This document shows positions 11,151-22,014 of a DNA stretch of 64,000 nucleotides, piece after piece (the stretch's first letter is position 1; each line of letters opens with the position of its first letter). This DNA is from Dipteronia dyeriana. Taxonomy: Eukaryota; Streptophyta; Magnoliopsida; Sapindales; Sapindaceae. Made by a program: the position numbers and the translations under genes. Under the pieces are notes generated by a model that ran no database searches, was not told where the DNA came from, and saw only the letters and a program-made list of their open reading frames with translations. The stretch is from assembly GCA_032871835.1 (NCBI GenBank), contig CM065296.1, positions 59,166,186 to 59,230,185 of the forward strand, given 5' to 3'.

Positions 11151-13045
11151 TAATTTGGTCGAACCCCTATACGAGTCAGCTTCTGTGAATATTATTGGGT
11201 CCCATCCTTCCTTTACCCTCTTTGGGTCTGGTTTGATCGAGTTCACGTCAAAGTTCTGTCTTGCCTCCACTGCTTCTCTAATTTCTTGTGTTCGCTCTCG
11301 GTTACTTCTCCTAGTGGACGGTCCTCCAAAGATTGTTTGTATTACTTCATTGTCCTCGGGGTTGGCCCTTTGATTTCGATCGGAGCTGTGATCGACCCTG
11401 GTCTCTTTCTTTGTTTCTGACCTCTCATCCCTTTTCAAGATTATATCTTGTAAGTGTCCTTCCCGAATGAGGGTTTCTATGTAATCTCTGAGCTGGTAAC
11501 ACTTGGAAGTCTCATGACCGGTTTCCTTGTGGAATCTACAGTATTTGGTTGTATCTCGCCGGGTGAACTGAGACTGTCGTCGCGGCTCTTTTACCAGATT
11601 CTTTTCTTCCAGTATAACCATGATTTCTTCCTTGTTTTTTCGGAGATGAGTGTAGTTTGCTTATTTTACTCGGAATTTCTCCGTGGTCTGGTCAGCATTA
11701 CGCCCGTTTTCCCCATCTTTGCTTTTTTCTTTGTTATTTCCTTTTTGTTTTCTCTTTCGGTTCTGTACCTTGGACTCAGCATCTTTCTGTTCGGGTTTTC
11801 CTCCATGCATGTAGCATCCTACCGTGGCTAACTCTTCTTCTTCGGCCAATGCATATCCCCCCGCCATGTCCATCATATCTGTATATCTGGTTAGACAGGC
11901 CCTTCTTAAGTCAAAAGATAGCCGTCCATTCTATAAATTATTGATGAATGTAGCAATTATTGCTTCGTCGTTTGCACTGCCAATTTCTGATACCGCCTGG
12001 CCGAATCTCCCCAGGTATTTCTTTAGTGACTCATATTTTCCTTGTTTCAACTGAGAAAGGTAAGCTACTGATTTTTTTCTGTGAACGTTGCCTAGAAATT
12101 TTCTTGAGAAACTCCTGCTTAATTCACCAAAACTTCCTATACTTGCTGGGGGCAATCTTCCGAACCATCTTGAGCCTATGTCTACTAAAGTCTGTGGAAA
12201 GTTGAGACATAATAATAGGTCACTATGGGCATACTAGGCCATAGCACTTTTATACTGTCTGACATGTTCTTTAGGATCTGTGTCCTTCTTGAACTGTTCC
12301 ACGTGCGACATCCTGAATCTTTCTGGGAATGGAGTTCGCAAGATGTCCCTAGTGAATTGACTATCAGAATCGTCGTCGGACAAGTCATTGTACTCATAAC
12401 GTCTAACCAGTGCATCCATTTGATGCCTATTGTTTTCAACTTCTCGGGTCAGGATCTGAATTACGACATCTCTATCTCCCACCGAATCTCCATAATGGTT
12501 AAACCATCGAGTGACTGTCATTTTTTTTTCTGGCTCTTTGCTTTGCTGCCGAGTCTCACGGGTTGATCCTTACAGGCGGATGGTTCTGTGATGGAACTTG
12601 GGATTGCGCAGATCACTATCTTCCGATGACGACCGATCCCTGTGTCGGTCAAGCTTGCGGTGTCTAGCACGGGCTATCTAATCATGGCTCTGCCTCTGGC
12701 GTGGTATCTCCTCTTCAGGTGTTTCACGTCCAGCCTGATTATTTGGAATAGAGTTCCTTTCGGCTTCCGGTGCATCTAGTTCTGGCCTAACTATAACCGA
12801 ACGAAGCATTATAGGTGGGAGGTTAGGAGGTTGCGCTTCTTCTGCAACTAGTAGATCAACTCCTTCCTTTGCTACTTCTGCCACCAGCTGTTGCAGTGCC
12901 TCACGGAAGCGTCGTGTCAGGTCTTCGCTGATTGGAGGGATTTGTTGGATCCTCACAAGGGAAGTTGGTTGGTTCTCGATGGTTACGATGAGATCTCGTG
13001 AACTACTGCCAATATGGACATTAACTGGAGATTTTTGGATATCCC
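11150..13045 (-). pseudogene. Tat-like gag (capsid/nucleocapsid)
   Basis: The frames 12956-12678, 12521-12234, 12155-11931, 11876-11661 and 11621-11150 together give one broken Gag. Capsid signatures include LRTPFPERFRM, PKEHVRQYKSAMA, FGELSRSFSRKF and SLKKYLGRFGQAV, which resemble the plant retrotransposon gag domain. A nucleocapsid knuckle follows, KYCRFHKETGHETSKCYQL, with the C-x2-H-x4-H-x4-C spacing common in Tat. At least four stops or frameshifts separate the pieces. The N-terminal side ends at the nested Gypsy insertion (13046); the host sequence resumes at 20192. Confidence 0.88.
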
Positions 13046-14052
13046 TGTGGAAATCATTAACTTAGCAACCATACACCTCAATAGCTAAAGAGCTATGATA
13101 CATATGTAATGTAATTTAACACCCTCCAACTAATTGAATAAAACCCGATCGTTTAAGATTGAAGTAAGAGAAACTATTCTAATCACTTTATCAATAGAAT
13201 GATGATAAAAGCTAATTAGAACAACACTTCGATTTCCCCAAAACGCCACAAACTATGAAGTTTGATAAGTTTAAAGACAAAACAAAGATTTTGAGGTTGT
13301 TGAACGCCACAAACTGAATAAGGTTGATAAGTTCCAAAGTTTATGCAAGAACTTAAAAACAAAACACTCACAAAGTGCTTAAATAAGTTTATATTACTCA
13401 AATCTCTCCCTTACATAGAAAAAGCAGCCTTGTTTATATAGAACAAAGGCCAATGACAATACAACACAAATATTACTGCCCATTAAATGTGTAACCTCCC
13501 ACTAAATGACATCTAGACCATGAATAATGGCCATAAAGTATTCAGCCTTTGTAACTCCTTATTCCTAATCAAAGAACACATGAACTCACACTTAACAAAA
13601 TAAAACCCAACACAAAAACCCAAACTAATCATAAAATAAGCCCACAAAACCCAACATAATTAAAATCCAAACTAATCATAAAATAAGCCCACAAAACTTA
13701 ACATAATTAAACCCAAACTGATTATAAAATAGGCCCACAAAACCCAACATGGCCGAATGGCCTTTTATTCTTCAAGATAGGCTAGAATACTTCATTCTAA
13801 CAAGGTTGGACTCTTTCATCGTGATTTGGACTTGTTTGAAACATGTTAACCATTTTATACTCTTCTTGCATCCTTAGAACCTTGACCAAATCTTGGCTAG
13901 CTTGCTCCTTCCAAATGCTTTCCATTAAACAAGTTAAGGCTTCTTTCATCCTTTTAGCTTTAGCTCTTGTCATTGGTCCTCCATGAATGGTTAAAGGATC
14001 TGGATCTTTTCCAACCTTAGTCGAATGGTGATCAACTGGCTGGTCCTCCTTA
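13046..14052 (-). repeat. 3' LTR of the nested Gypsy element
   Basis: At 1007 bp, this LTR is longer than its partner (965 bp at 19227-20191). Most of the difference is one extra copy of a ~47-bp unit (AAACTAATCATAAAATAAGC plus more): three units at about 13622-13750 against two at 19805-19890. The rest of the pair agrees at about nineteen bases in twenty in the parts I compared. Its inner end encodes the C-terminus of pol (TIHGGPMTRAKAKRMKEAL). Confidence 0.93.
13429..13442 (-). promoter_or_regulatory. TATA box in LTR
   Basis: On the minus strand the sequence is TTCTATATAAACAAGG, a good plant TATA box, about 390 bp from the outer end of the LTR. The same sequence is present in the partner LTR near 19613-19626, where it would drive the element's genomic transcript. 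Confidence 0.6.
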
Positions 14053-15300
14053 TTTCCCCTTTCCTCGAAAGAATTCGTCCTCGAATCAGCACCTTCATCA
14101 CCTATATCAAACAAAGACAAATCAGAAACATTGAAAGTTGCACTAACATTGCCATACTCACTTGGTAGTTCCAGCTTGTATGCATTGTCATTGATTCTTT
14201 GAAGGACTTGAAATGGTCCACCCCTTCTTGGCATGAGTTTAGACTTCCGTTGGCTAGGAGATCTTTCCTTCCTCAAGTGTACCCAAACCCAATCACCAGG
14301 TTCAAATACTACTTGCTTTCGGCCCTTGTTGTCTTGCTTCTCATATTGTAGAGTTTTCTTTTCAATTTGTGTGCGCACCTTTTCATGCAAGGCTTTGACA
14401 AAATCAGCTTTTTGCTTACCATCCAAATTATCTCTTTCCAAAGTTAAAGGTAGTAAATCCATAGGAGATAATGGATTGAACCCGTACACAACTTCAAATG
14501 GTGAATGGTTTGTTGTAGCATGCACACTTCGATTATAAGCAAACTCCACATGTGGTAAACATTCCTCCCAATTCTTCAAATTCCTTTGAATTATGGCCCT
14601 CAAAAGCGTTGATAAAGTTATGTTTACCACCTCCATTTGTCCATCTGTTTGTGGATGACAAGTGGTTGAATACAACAACTTTGTACCCAACTTTCTCCAA
14701 AGCGTTTTCCAAAAGTGGCTAAGGAACTTCACATCTCTATCACTCACAATTGTCCTTAGAATTCCATGTATCCTCACAATTTCTCTGAAGAACAACCAGC
14801 AACAAATGTTGCATCATCTGTTTTATGGCAAGGAATGAAATGCGCGCCATCTTGCTGAACTTGTCAACAACAACAAAAATAGAATCTCTCCCCCCTTTTG
14901 ACCTAGGTAATCCCAAGACAAAGTCCATTGATATATCAACCCAAGGCTCACTAGGTATAGGAAGAGGAGTATACAACCCATGAGGCATCACTTTAGATTT
15001 AGCTCATTTGCAAGTAATGCATCTCTCACATATTCTCTCAACGTCTCTTTTCATGTGTGGCCAAAAGAAATGATCACTTAACACACCCAAAGTCTTTTTA
15101 ACTCCAAAATGCACCATTAACCCGCCACTATGTGCCTCTCTCACAAGCAATTCTCTCATTGAACATCTAGGAACACACAACTTGTTTTCTTTGAAAAGAA
15201 AACCAGCATGCCTAAAGAACTTGTCAAAACCCCCTTGCTTACATACCCCATAAACATAAGCAAAATCAAAGTCAGAATTGTATAAGTCTTTAATGTACTA
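13797..15300 (-). pseudogene. Integrase of the nested Gypsy element
   Basis: Minus-strand frames 14991-14740 and 14795-13797 give the core: first Asp in [19 protein letters not shown], second in [14 protein letters not shown], Glu in TDGQMEVVNITL. The segment HPQTDGQ and FEVVYGFNPLSP are standard for chromovirus integrases. The GPF/Y-like module follows (GDWVWVHLRKERSPSQRKSK and GGPFQVLQRINDNAYKLELP). The zinc-binding N-terminus lies around 15000-15070 and contains a stop. The C-terminus ends at a stop at 13797, inside the LTR. A frameshift near 14790 separates the two halves of the core, so no working enzyme is made. Confidence 0.92.
14053..14070 (-). other. Polypurine tract of the nested Gypsy element
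   Basis: The minus-strand sequence GAGGAAAGGGGAAA lies immediately before the 3' LTR start. It also lies within the pol reading frame (the EERGNKEDQ segment), so the coding sequence runs through the tract and into the LTR. Confidence 0.75.
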
Positions 15301-16910
15301 AAAACCCAATAATTGTGCATCAACTTTAGAAATTAGAGAATACCTTCTAGAAAGAGCATTGGTAACCACATTCTCATTACCTTGTTTGTACTTGATGATG
15401 TATGGAAAGGATTCAATAAACTCCACCTATTTTGCATGCCTACGGCTTAGCTTTCCATGTCCTTTGAGATATTTCAAGGACTCATGATCGGTGTGTATAA
15501 TGAATTCCTTGTACCAAAGATAGTGCTGCCATGTCTCTAAACTCTCACCAAGGCATAAAACTCCTTATCATACGTCGGGTAGTTAAGACTTGCTCCACTT
15601 AGCTTCTCACTAAAGAATGCAATGGGTTTTCCCTCTTGCATTAAGACTCCTCCAATACCTATTCCACTTGCATCACACTCAATCTCAAAAGTTTTAGCAA
15701 AGTTAGGCAAAGCAAGCAAAGGTGCTGAACTAAGTTTGTGTTTAAGCAAGTTAAAAGCATCATCTTGTTCTTTACCCCACCTAAATCCCACATTCTTTTT
15801 GATGCATTCTGTTAATGGTGCAACAATAGTAGAAAAATCCTTAATGAATCTCCTATAAAAGCTAGCAAGACCATGAAAACTCCTTACATTACTAACACAA
15901 GTGGGTTTCGGCTACTCCCTAATTACTTTCACTTTTTTCTTGATCAACATGTATTCCTTTATCATTAACAACATAACCAAGAAAAGTAAGTTCATTAGTG
16001 CAAAAAATTCATTTCTTTAGATTAGCATATAATTTTTCTTTTCTAAGCACATCAAAAACAACATTTAAATGTGTTACATGCTAGTCTAAATTTTTGCTAT
16101 ACACAAGTATATCATCAAAATAAACTACTACAAACTTTCTAATTTTAGCACGCAAAACATGGTTCATCAATCTCATAAAAGTACTATGTGCGTTAGTTAG
16201 GCCAAAGGCATTACTAACGATTCATATAGACCATGTTTAGTTTTGAAAGCGGTTTTCCATTCATCACCCTCATGCATTCTTATTTGATGATATCTTGATT
16301 TCAAATCAATCTTTGAAAACACACAAGAACCATGCAATTCATCCAACATATCGTCTAACCTAGGGATAGGATGTCTATACTTTACCGTGATTTTGTTGAT
16401 GGCTCGACAATCAACACACATTCTCTAAGAACCATCCTTTTTAGGTACCAACAAAACAGGAACCGCACATGGACTCATGAATTCACGTACATATCCCTTC
16501 TCCATAAGCTCACTTACTTGCTTTTGGATTTCCTTGGTCTCTTCGGGGTTACATCTATATGCTGGCCTATTTGGTATGCTTGCACTCGGAATGAAATCAA
16601 TTTGATGTTCAATTCCTCTAATTGGTGGCAAACCAATAGGTACTTCTTCGGGAAAGAGATCCTCATTTTTCTGTAAAAGATCAACAATAACACTAGGAAA
16701 ACTCTTGTTAATTTTGTTAGAAACAATTAAAACATCCTTGTACATAAGTACAAGTAAGAGCTGCCTCATGGTTAATACTTTCTTCATATCACACATTTTT
16801 GCATAAACACTCATTTTTCTTTCACTCAAGCCTTCCTTGTTTTCTCTCCCCTTGTGTTTCCAATTGCACTCATTTTTACCACTCAACTCACCTTTTTTTT
16901 CTCTCTTTCT
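15301..16910 (-). pseudogene. Reverse transcriptase and RNase H of the nested Gypsy element
   Basis: RT starts in the frame 16886-16425 (IEHQIDFIPSASIPNRPAYR, GYVREFMSPCAVPVLLVPKKDGS) and continues in 16421-16197 ([34 protein letters not shown]). The catalytic box is seen on the minus strand near 16100 as [11 protein letters not shown]. RNase H lies in 15791-15537 ([34 protein letters not shown]). Single-base changes produce stops at about 16424 and 16196 and through 15792-16190. The order and motifs are those of plant chromoviruses. Confidence 0.92.
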
Positions 16911-18587
16911 TACTCTCTTCCCAAAGTTTCAACTAATGAAGATTCAAGCTCTTCATATTGCTGTTTTATGCGTATTTGGTCTTCAAAAATTGTCTTTGGA
17001 GGCAAAAGTTTAAGTTGGTATTTCTGTCCGTCAATGATCAAAGAATAACAGTTCTTAAACCCATCATGCATTACCCTTCGACATATTGTCATGGTCTCCC
17101 CAATAACATGTGACCAGCATACATAGGCACCACATCACACCAAACATCAACCTTATATCTACCAATTGAAAAAGAAATTAACACTTGTCGATTTACCTTC
17201 ACAACACCACTATCATTCAACCATTGTAACTAGTATGATTTTGGATGTTAAATAGTAGATAATTTCAGTTTCTCCATAAGCAAGGTACTTGCCACATTTG
17301 TACAATTTCCACTATCAAAAATCACATTACACAACTTGTTAGCAATCAAACAATGAGTATGAAATAAATTTTCATATTGCTCACCATGTTCATCATTTTT
17401 ACTTTGCAAACTAAGTGTGCGTTGTACAACCAAATTTTCTCCACTAGCATACCCTACATCACTAGCATCTTCTAAATGTGGCATGTCATCTTCATCCTCT
17501 CTTTTACTTTCTGATTCAACTGTCCCATCCCTCATGATCATTGCCCTTTTATTAGGACATTCATGTGCCACATGACCATGTCCAAGGCACTTAAAACACT
17601 TAATGCCTCTAGTTTGATTAGGTTGATTCTCACCTTTACCCTTGCTGCCTATTTCATTTTTGCTTTTAGTTTCATCAATTTTAGGCTTGATTTATCATCC
17701 TTTTTACTCCAATTCGGTTTCCAGGAAGAAGAAGAACCTGAATAAGGTTTTGAATCATACATGATGCCTTTTCTTTTGAGTTGCCTTTCAATCTTCATGG
17801 CCACACCCACCATATCCTCAATCTCCATATAATGTTGCAACTCCACAAGATTAGCAATGTTCTTGTTTAACCCAATCAAAAACCGAGCCATGGTTGCCTA
17901 ACGGTCCTCTTCCACATTAGGCCTTATCATGGCTATCTCCATTTCCTTATGATATTCTTCTACACTCATGGAACCTTGTGTCAAAGTTTGCAACCGTTGA
18001 TGCAAATCCCTATAGTAATGGCTAGGGACAAATCTCCTCCTCATGACTTGTTTCATCTCCAACCAAGTCTCTACGGGTCTTTCACCATTTCTACGCCTGT
18101 CTTTACACAATTGATCCCACCAAACAATAGCATAATCGTAAAATTCAACAGCAGCTAGTTTTACCTTTTTCTCTTCAGAGTAATTATGACATTCAAAGAT
18201 CAGCTCCACTTTTCGTTCCCATTCCAAATAGGCATCCGGATTGTTCTTCCCTTGAAAAGGATGAATTTTCATTTTGATGATGCCTATGTTTCGGTCCACA
18301 CCATCAAAACGTCCTCTCCTAGCTTGTCTTCTAGGATTAACGTCTAGACCAATTATGGTGGCTTGGCCATCATCCGTGTCTTATCCACCATCATATACAT
18401 CATTGACAAAGGCTGGTTGTCTTCCACGTCGTGGTTCTCCTTGCAATCTTGTAATTGCTTCATCATGTCTTTTTAGACGATCTCCTACATCTCTCATCAC
18501 TTTGAACATACGTTCAAATTGTTGCTGCATTGCTTGAATCACTTGATCATTTGAGGAAGAACTCACTTCTTTATCTTTGTTAGACAT
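16911..18587 (-). pseudogene. Gag and protease of the nested Gypsy element
   Basis: Gag begins at 18587 (MSNKDKEVSSSSNDQVIQAM), which contains a heptad-like QQQFERMFKVM segment. The capsid follows at 18299-17898 (MKIHPFQGKNNPDAYLEWE, AIVWWDQLCKDRR, VMRRRFVPSHYYRDL) and 17891-17650. A CCHC knuckle CFKCLGHGHVAHECPNKR lies near 17600-17555. The protease is at 17571-17248 with the active site as NVIFDSGNCTNVAS (D-S-G). Stops at about 18380, 17895 and 17245 break the frame. Gag would form the virus-like particle; the protease would mature it. Confidence 0.92.
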
Positions 18588-19206
18588 GTTTAAAACCTGG
18601 AAAAAAAGTTAGAACAGCCTCACAATCACTCCCTCACGTGTTTCTCTCAAAGAATTGATTCACACCACTCGTGTTTCACACAATTATTTGGCTTTTCTCG
18701 ATGCTAATCTCACCGCTCTTGCCTTTTACCTCTCTTGTTTTGTTCTTTGGGTTCTTAGATTAACTAAGGTCCTTTTAAACAAACAATTCAGATTATGGCA
18801 AATTCAATGGAGTGAAATTGGGTAGGTCTAAAAAAACAAACAAAAGGTAGGCCACTTAAAGTAAGCAAAGATTAGAACTGAAATATCAATTTCTATCCCA
18901 ACAAGAATTCTGTTTGTTTTGGTTAAGAAGACAATATTTAAATATTTCCCAAACCGAAACAAGAATGATATGAACAAAGAAAGATTTTTTGAATTTTACA
19001 AGAATTCCTTGAATCCGCAATACTTTTTTTTTGTTTTTTTTTGTTTTTTAAGTGTGCGGAAAACAAAGAAGAATGACAATAACCTCAAGAAGCACAACAA
19101 TTAAGATGAATTATAGATACGGTGCGATAAGATGAAGAAGAAAATAAAGTGATAAAAAAAAACTAAAAGAACAACAAATAAATGGATATACAAACCTCAA
19201 ACTTAA
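18588..19206. other. 5' leader of the nested Gypsy element
   Basis: Non-coding leader between the primer-binding site and the gag start. It is AT-rich, with A- and T-runs at 19020-19060, and no other feature is supported. Confidence 0.6.
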
Positions 19207-19223
19207 GCCAAGCTCTGATACCA
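19207..19223 (-). other. Primer-binding site (initiator tRNA-Met)
   Basis: The minus-strand sequence is TGGTATCAGAGCTTGGC, complementary to the 3' end of plant initiator methionine tRNA, four bases from the LTR end. This is the site of minus-strand DNA priming. Confidence 0.88.
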
Positions 19224-19226
19224 AAA

Positions 19227-20191
19227 TGATGGAAATCATTAACTTAGCAACCATACACCCCAATAGCTAAAGAGCTATGATACATATGGAATGCAATTTA
19301 ACACCCTCCAACTAATTGAAACAAACCTGATCGTTCAAGATTGAAGTAAGAGAAACTATTCTAATCACTTTATCAATAGAATGATGATAAAAACTAATTA
19401 GAACAACACTTTGATTTCCCTAAAACACTACAAAATATGAAGTTTGATAAGTTTAAAGGCAAAACAAAGATTTTGAGGTTGTTGAACGCAACAAATTGAA
19501 TAAGCTTGATAAGTTCCAAAGTTCATGCATGAACTTAAAAACAAAACACTTACAAAGTGCTCAAATAAGTTTATATTACTCAAATCATTCACTTACATAG
19601 AAAAAGCAGCCTTGTTTATATAGAACAAAGGCCAAGGACAATACAACACAAATATAACTGCCCATTAAATGTGTAACCTCCCACTAAATGACATCTAGAC
19701 CATGAATAATGACCATAAAGTATTCAGCATTAGTAACTCTTTATTCCTAATTAAAGAACACATGAACTCACACTTAACAAAATAAAACCCAACACAATAA
19801 AAACCCAAACTAATCATAAAATAAGCCTACAAAACCCAACATAATTAAACCCAAACTAATTATAAAATAGGCCCACAAAACCCAACATGGCCGAATGGCC
19901 TTTTATTCTTCAAGATAGGCTAGAATACTTCATTCTAATAAGGCTGGACTCTTTCATCGTGATTTGGACTTGTTTGAAACATGTTAACCATTTTATACTC
20001 TTCTTACATCCTTAGAACCTTGATCAAATCTTGACTAGCTTGCTTCTTCCAAATGCTTTCCATTAAACAAGTTTAGGCTTCTTTCATCCTTTTTAGCTTT
20101 AGCTCTTGTCATTGGTCCTCCATGAATGGTTAAAGGATCAGGATCTTTTCCAACCTTAGCCGAATGGTGATCAACTGGCTGGTCCTCATCA
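19227..20191 (-). repeat. 5' LTR of the nested Gypsy element
   Basis: Partner of 13046-14052. It starts TGATGGAAATC on the plus strand and ends CATCA next to the ATCCC target duplication. Because it includes the end of pol, a non-expressed copy of the pol C-terminal codons (near 19980-20170) is present here too, with its own frameshift. Confidence 0.92.
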
Positions 20192-20264
20192 ATCCCCATG
20201 ACTGTTTCTGCTTCCCACCATTACCTTTAATCAAATCGAAGGTTTGCCCCTCCTTCTAGCGCCA
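20192..20264 (-). other. Leader and primer-binding site of the Tat-like element
   Basis: This is the short piece of Tat-like sequence between the nested element and the 5' LTR. The minus-strand sequence next to the LTR, after two bases, is TGGCGCTAGAAGGAGGG (20264 down to 20247). It starts TGG as a primer-binding site should. I cannot name the tRNA with certainty. Confidence 0.7.
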
Positions 20265-20266
20265 AT

Positions 20267-21167
20267 TGTTGACGTCAATTTCTGGATGCGTGAGAAAAGT
20301 CAACAAGATTGGATTTTAGCTGTGATTTCAAAGAGAAAGAGAAGGAGAAAGTAATTGGACACAAGTTTTACATGGTAAAATTCTGATGATTGGAGAAACG
20401 TCCACGGGTGGTTGAATAAACAACCGAGCCAAAATCCATTATTGAAAATGATTTACAACTCTCGATCTCTCTTTTTCCTCTCTGTTTTTTGATATATATT
20501 TTATAACGAGATTGTGGGTCTATTTATATGTGCATAGAACCCTAATCCTTCTTGTACAAGTAACAAAAGATCTTTGTATTTAATTATGATTGGTTACTTG
20601 TTCGCAGTAGTCTATCTTCTTTCCTATTTCACAGACTTGTATAAAGATCGGACTCTAGTGATATAGTCCAGTTAGGACTTATTCCTTATAAATACGTATC
20701 TTTTTGAAGAAATAAAATTATTGTCTGATTTGGAACCTTTTTCCTGTTTGGTATTCTATTTATCTTGAGATTCTTCTTTGATACGGATATCTTTGCGTAT
20801 TTGAACATGATTCTTGGTTTGTGTGAGTTTTGTACAGGGCTTCTTTATTCGGGTTTTTTCATGTTTGTCCCGAGCAGAACATGATGTTAGCTGGTCCCGA
20901 ATGATGTCATTTATTCCCGAGTATAACATGACGTCAGCTAACCCCGAGTGACGTTAACTGATCCTGAGTAGAATATGATGTCAACTAACCCCGAGCAACG
21001 TTAACTGATCCCGAGTAGGCTTTGCTTAATACTTATTTTTATATTTACTCGGACTTCTCTTCTTCGGAAATCTTATGATATATTTTCTGAATGCCTATTT
21101 GGATGTCCACCTGGCAATTTCATCCTTTGTCAATGACGTGCATGTTTGATAAATTTTACATACGACA
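20267..21167 (-). repeat. 5' LTR of the Tat-like element
   Basis: At 901 bp, this LTR pairs with 2640-3541. On the coding strand a TATA-like word overlaps 20521-20530 (TATTTATATG on plus), slightly weaker than in the partner. It ends at the TAGAG duplication (21168-21172). Confidence 0.93.
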
Positions 21168-22014
21168 TAGAGGAAATTAAAATTAAAGGGTTTTTTAGTC
21201 TTAGTCTGAATTAATGTTTTTATTGTACTTAGTAAATAGTCCACCACCGAAGTGATAAATTTACTTTTTATTTTTATAAAATTAATCATTTAAAAAAACA
21301 TTTTTTTTATTTTTTTAATTACATACCTCTGGTAAACCCCACAAAAAATAAATTAAAATATGGGATGAAGAAGAAAAAAAGTGATATGTCATGCTTAGTT
21401 TTATAGGATTAAACAGGCTAGAGATGTTTGTTGTTGGGATTAAACAAGTTGTAAGATCCTTAATTTTTATTATTGGCTAATTTCACGATAAAACACATTT
21501 TGGGATGTTTTTGTAATGGCTAGCTTAGACTCTCTATCACAAGCTTCAAAGGCACTCTCATGTCAACAAAATCAAGAAGCACTTTAACCATTTTTAAAGA
21601 GAACTAGTTACACACACATCTCATTCTCCTTATCCTTTGTGTGTTTCTTTAAGGTGCATTCTCATGTTATAACTTTTCTTGCATGCTTCTTCTATTTCAC
21701 CTTGTTCGATTTACCTTAGGATAGAAATCCCTTGTTTTTCTATAGGAGTGTGCAGGTAAGTGCACGGGTAGCAAACCAGTGCACTATGCTGGCTTTCGAG
21801 GGAAATCTTGTCGTCGTTCCTCCCGCGACTGCTCCCACGAGAGACACGATTTTAGGCTGTGTCGTGTTAGGTGCATGAGTAAATACGCGGAAGGTGTGCG
21901 AGTCTCCCACCCACGCACTGCGTTGTTTTTCAATATTGTATTTTCGCATGGTGTCAATCATGTTAAATGTTAACTTGTATGGTCACCAAGATTTTGTCAC
22001 AAGTCTTAAAAGAG
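21168..22014. other. Unassigned flank with a cysteine-rich open frame
   Basis: Mostly AT-rich non-coding DNA to about 21630. A more GC-rich patch at 21735-21975 contains a plus-strand frame that follows a good acceptor-like TTTTTCTATAG (21746). It reads ECAGKCTGSKPVHYAGF, then further cysteines in the pattern C-x3-C-x16-C-x7-C-x9-C-x3-C, up to a stop at 21973. I do not recognise a family and there is no signal peptide in view. It may be chance. Confidence 0.3.

Larger units (their letters stand above)
13046..20191 (-). mobile_element. Nested Ty3/Gypsy chromovirus-type retrotransposon (CRM-like?)
   Basis: LTRs at 13046-14052 and 19227-20191 are flanked by ATCCC at 13041-13045 and 20192-20196. 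The initiator-methionine primer-binding site TGGTATCAGAGCTTGGC lies four bases inside the right LTR and a purine tract lies inside the left LTR, so the element is on the minus strand. Gag, protease, RT, RNase H and integrase are present in that order with scattered stops. The pol frame continues into the 3' LTR and no clear chromodomain is seen. From memory, a pol-LTR overlap is a feature of centromere-targeting CRM elements, but the assignment is tentative. It is inserted in the 5' untranslated/gag region of the Tat-like element, so it is younger than that element. Confidence 0.93.
2640..21167 (-). mobile_element. Ty3/Gypsy retrotransposon, Tat-like, with nested insertion
   Basis: Two related ~900-bp LTRs (2640-3541 and 20267-21167) start TG and end CA. 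They are flanked by the same 5 bp, TAGAG, at 2635-2639 and 21168-21172. The coding strand is minus: gag, protease, reverse transcriptase, RNase H and integrase run from about 13000 down to 7847, the Gypsy order. A primer-binding site lies inside the right LTR and a purine tract inside the left LTR. An extra gene on the opposite strand lies between integrase and the 3' LTR, as in the Tat/Retand group. A second Gypsy element is inserted at 13046-20191. Many stops, frameshifts and a deletion in the RT/RNase H region make it non-functional. Without the guest it is about 11.4 kb. Confidence 0.93.

Noticed and set aside
13046..20191. Chromodomain in the nested Gypsy element
   Set aside because: After the GPF-like module I see only a charged tail leading into the LTR. 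No chromodomain aromatic cage could be recognised.
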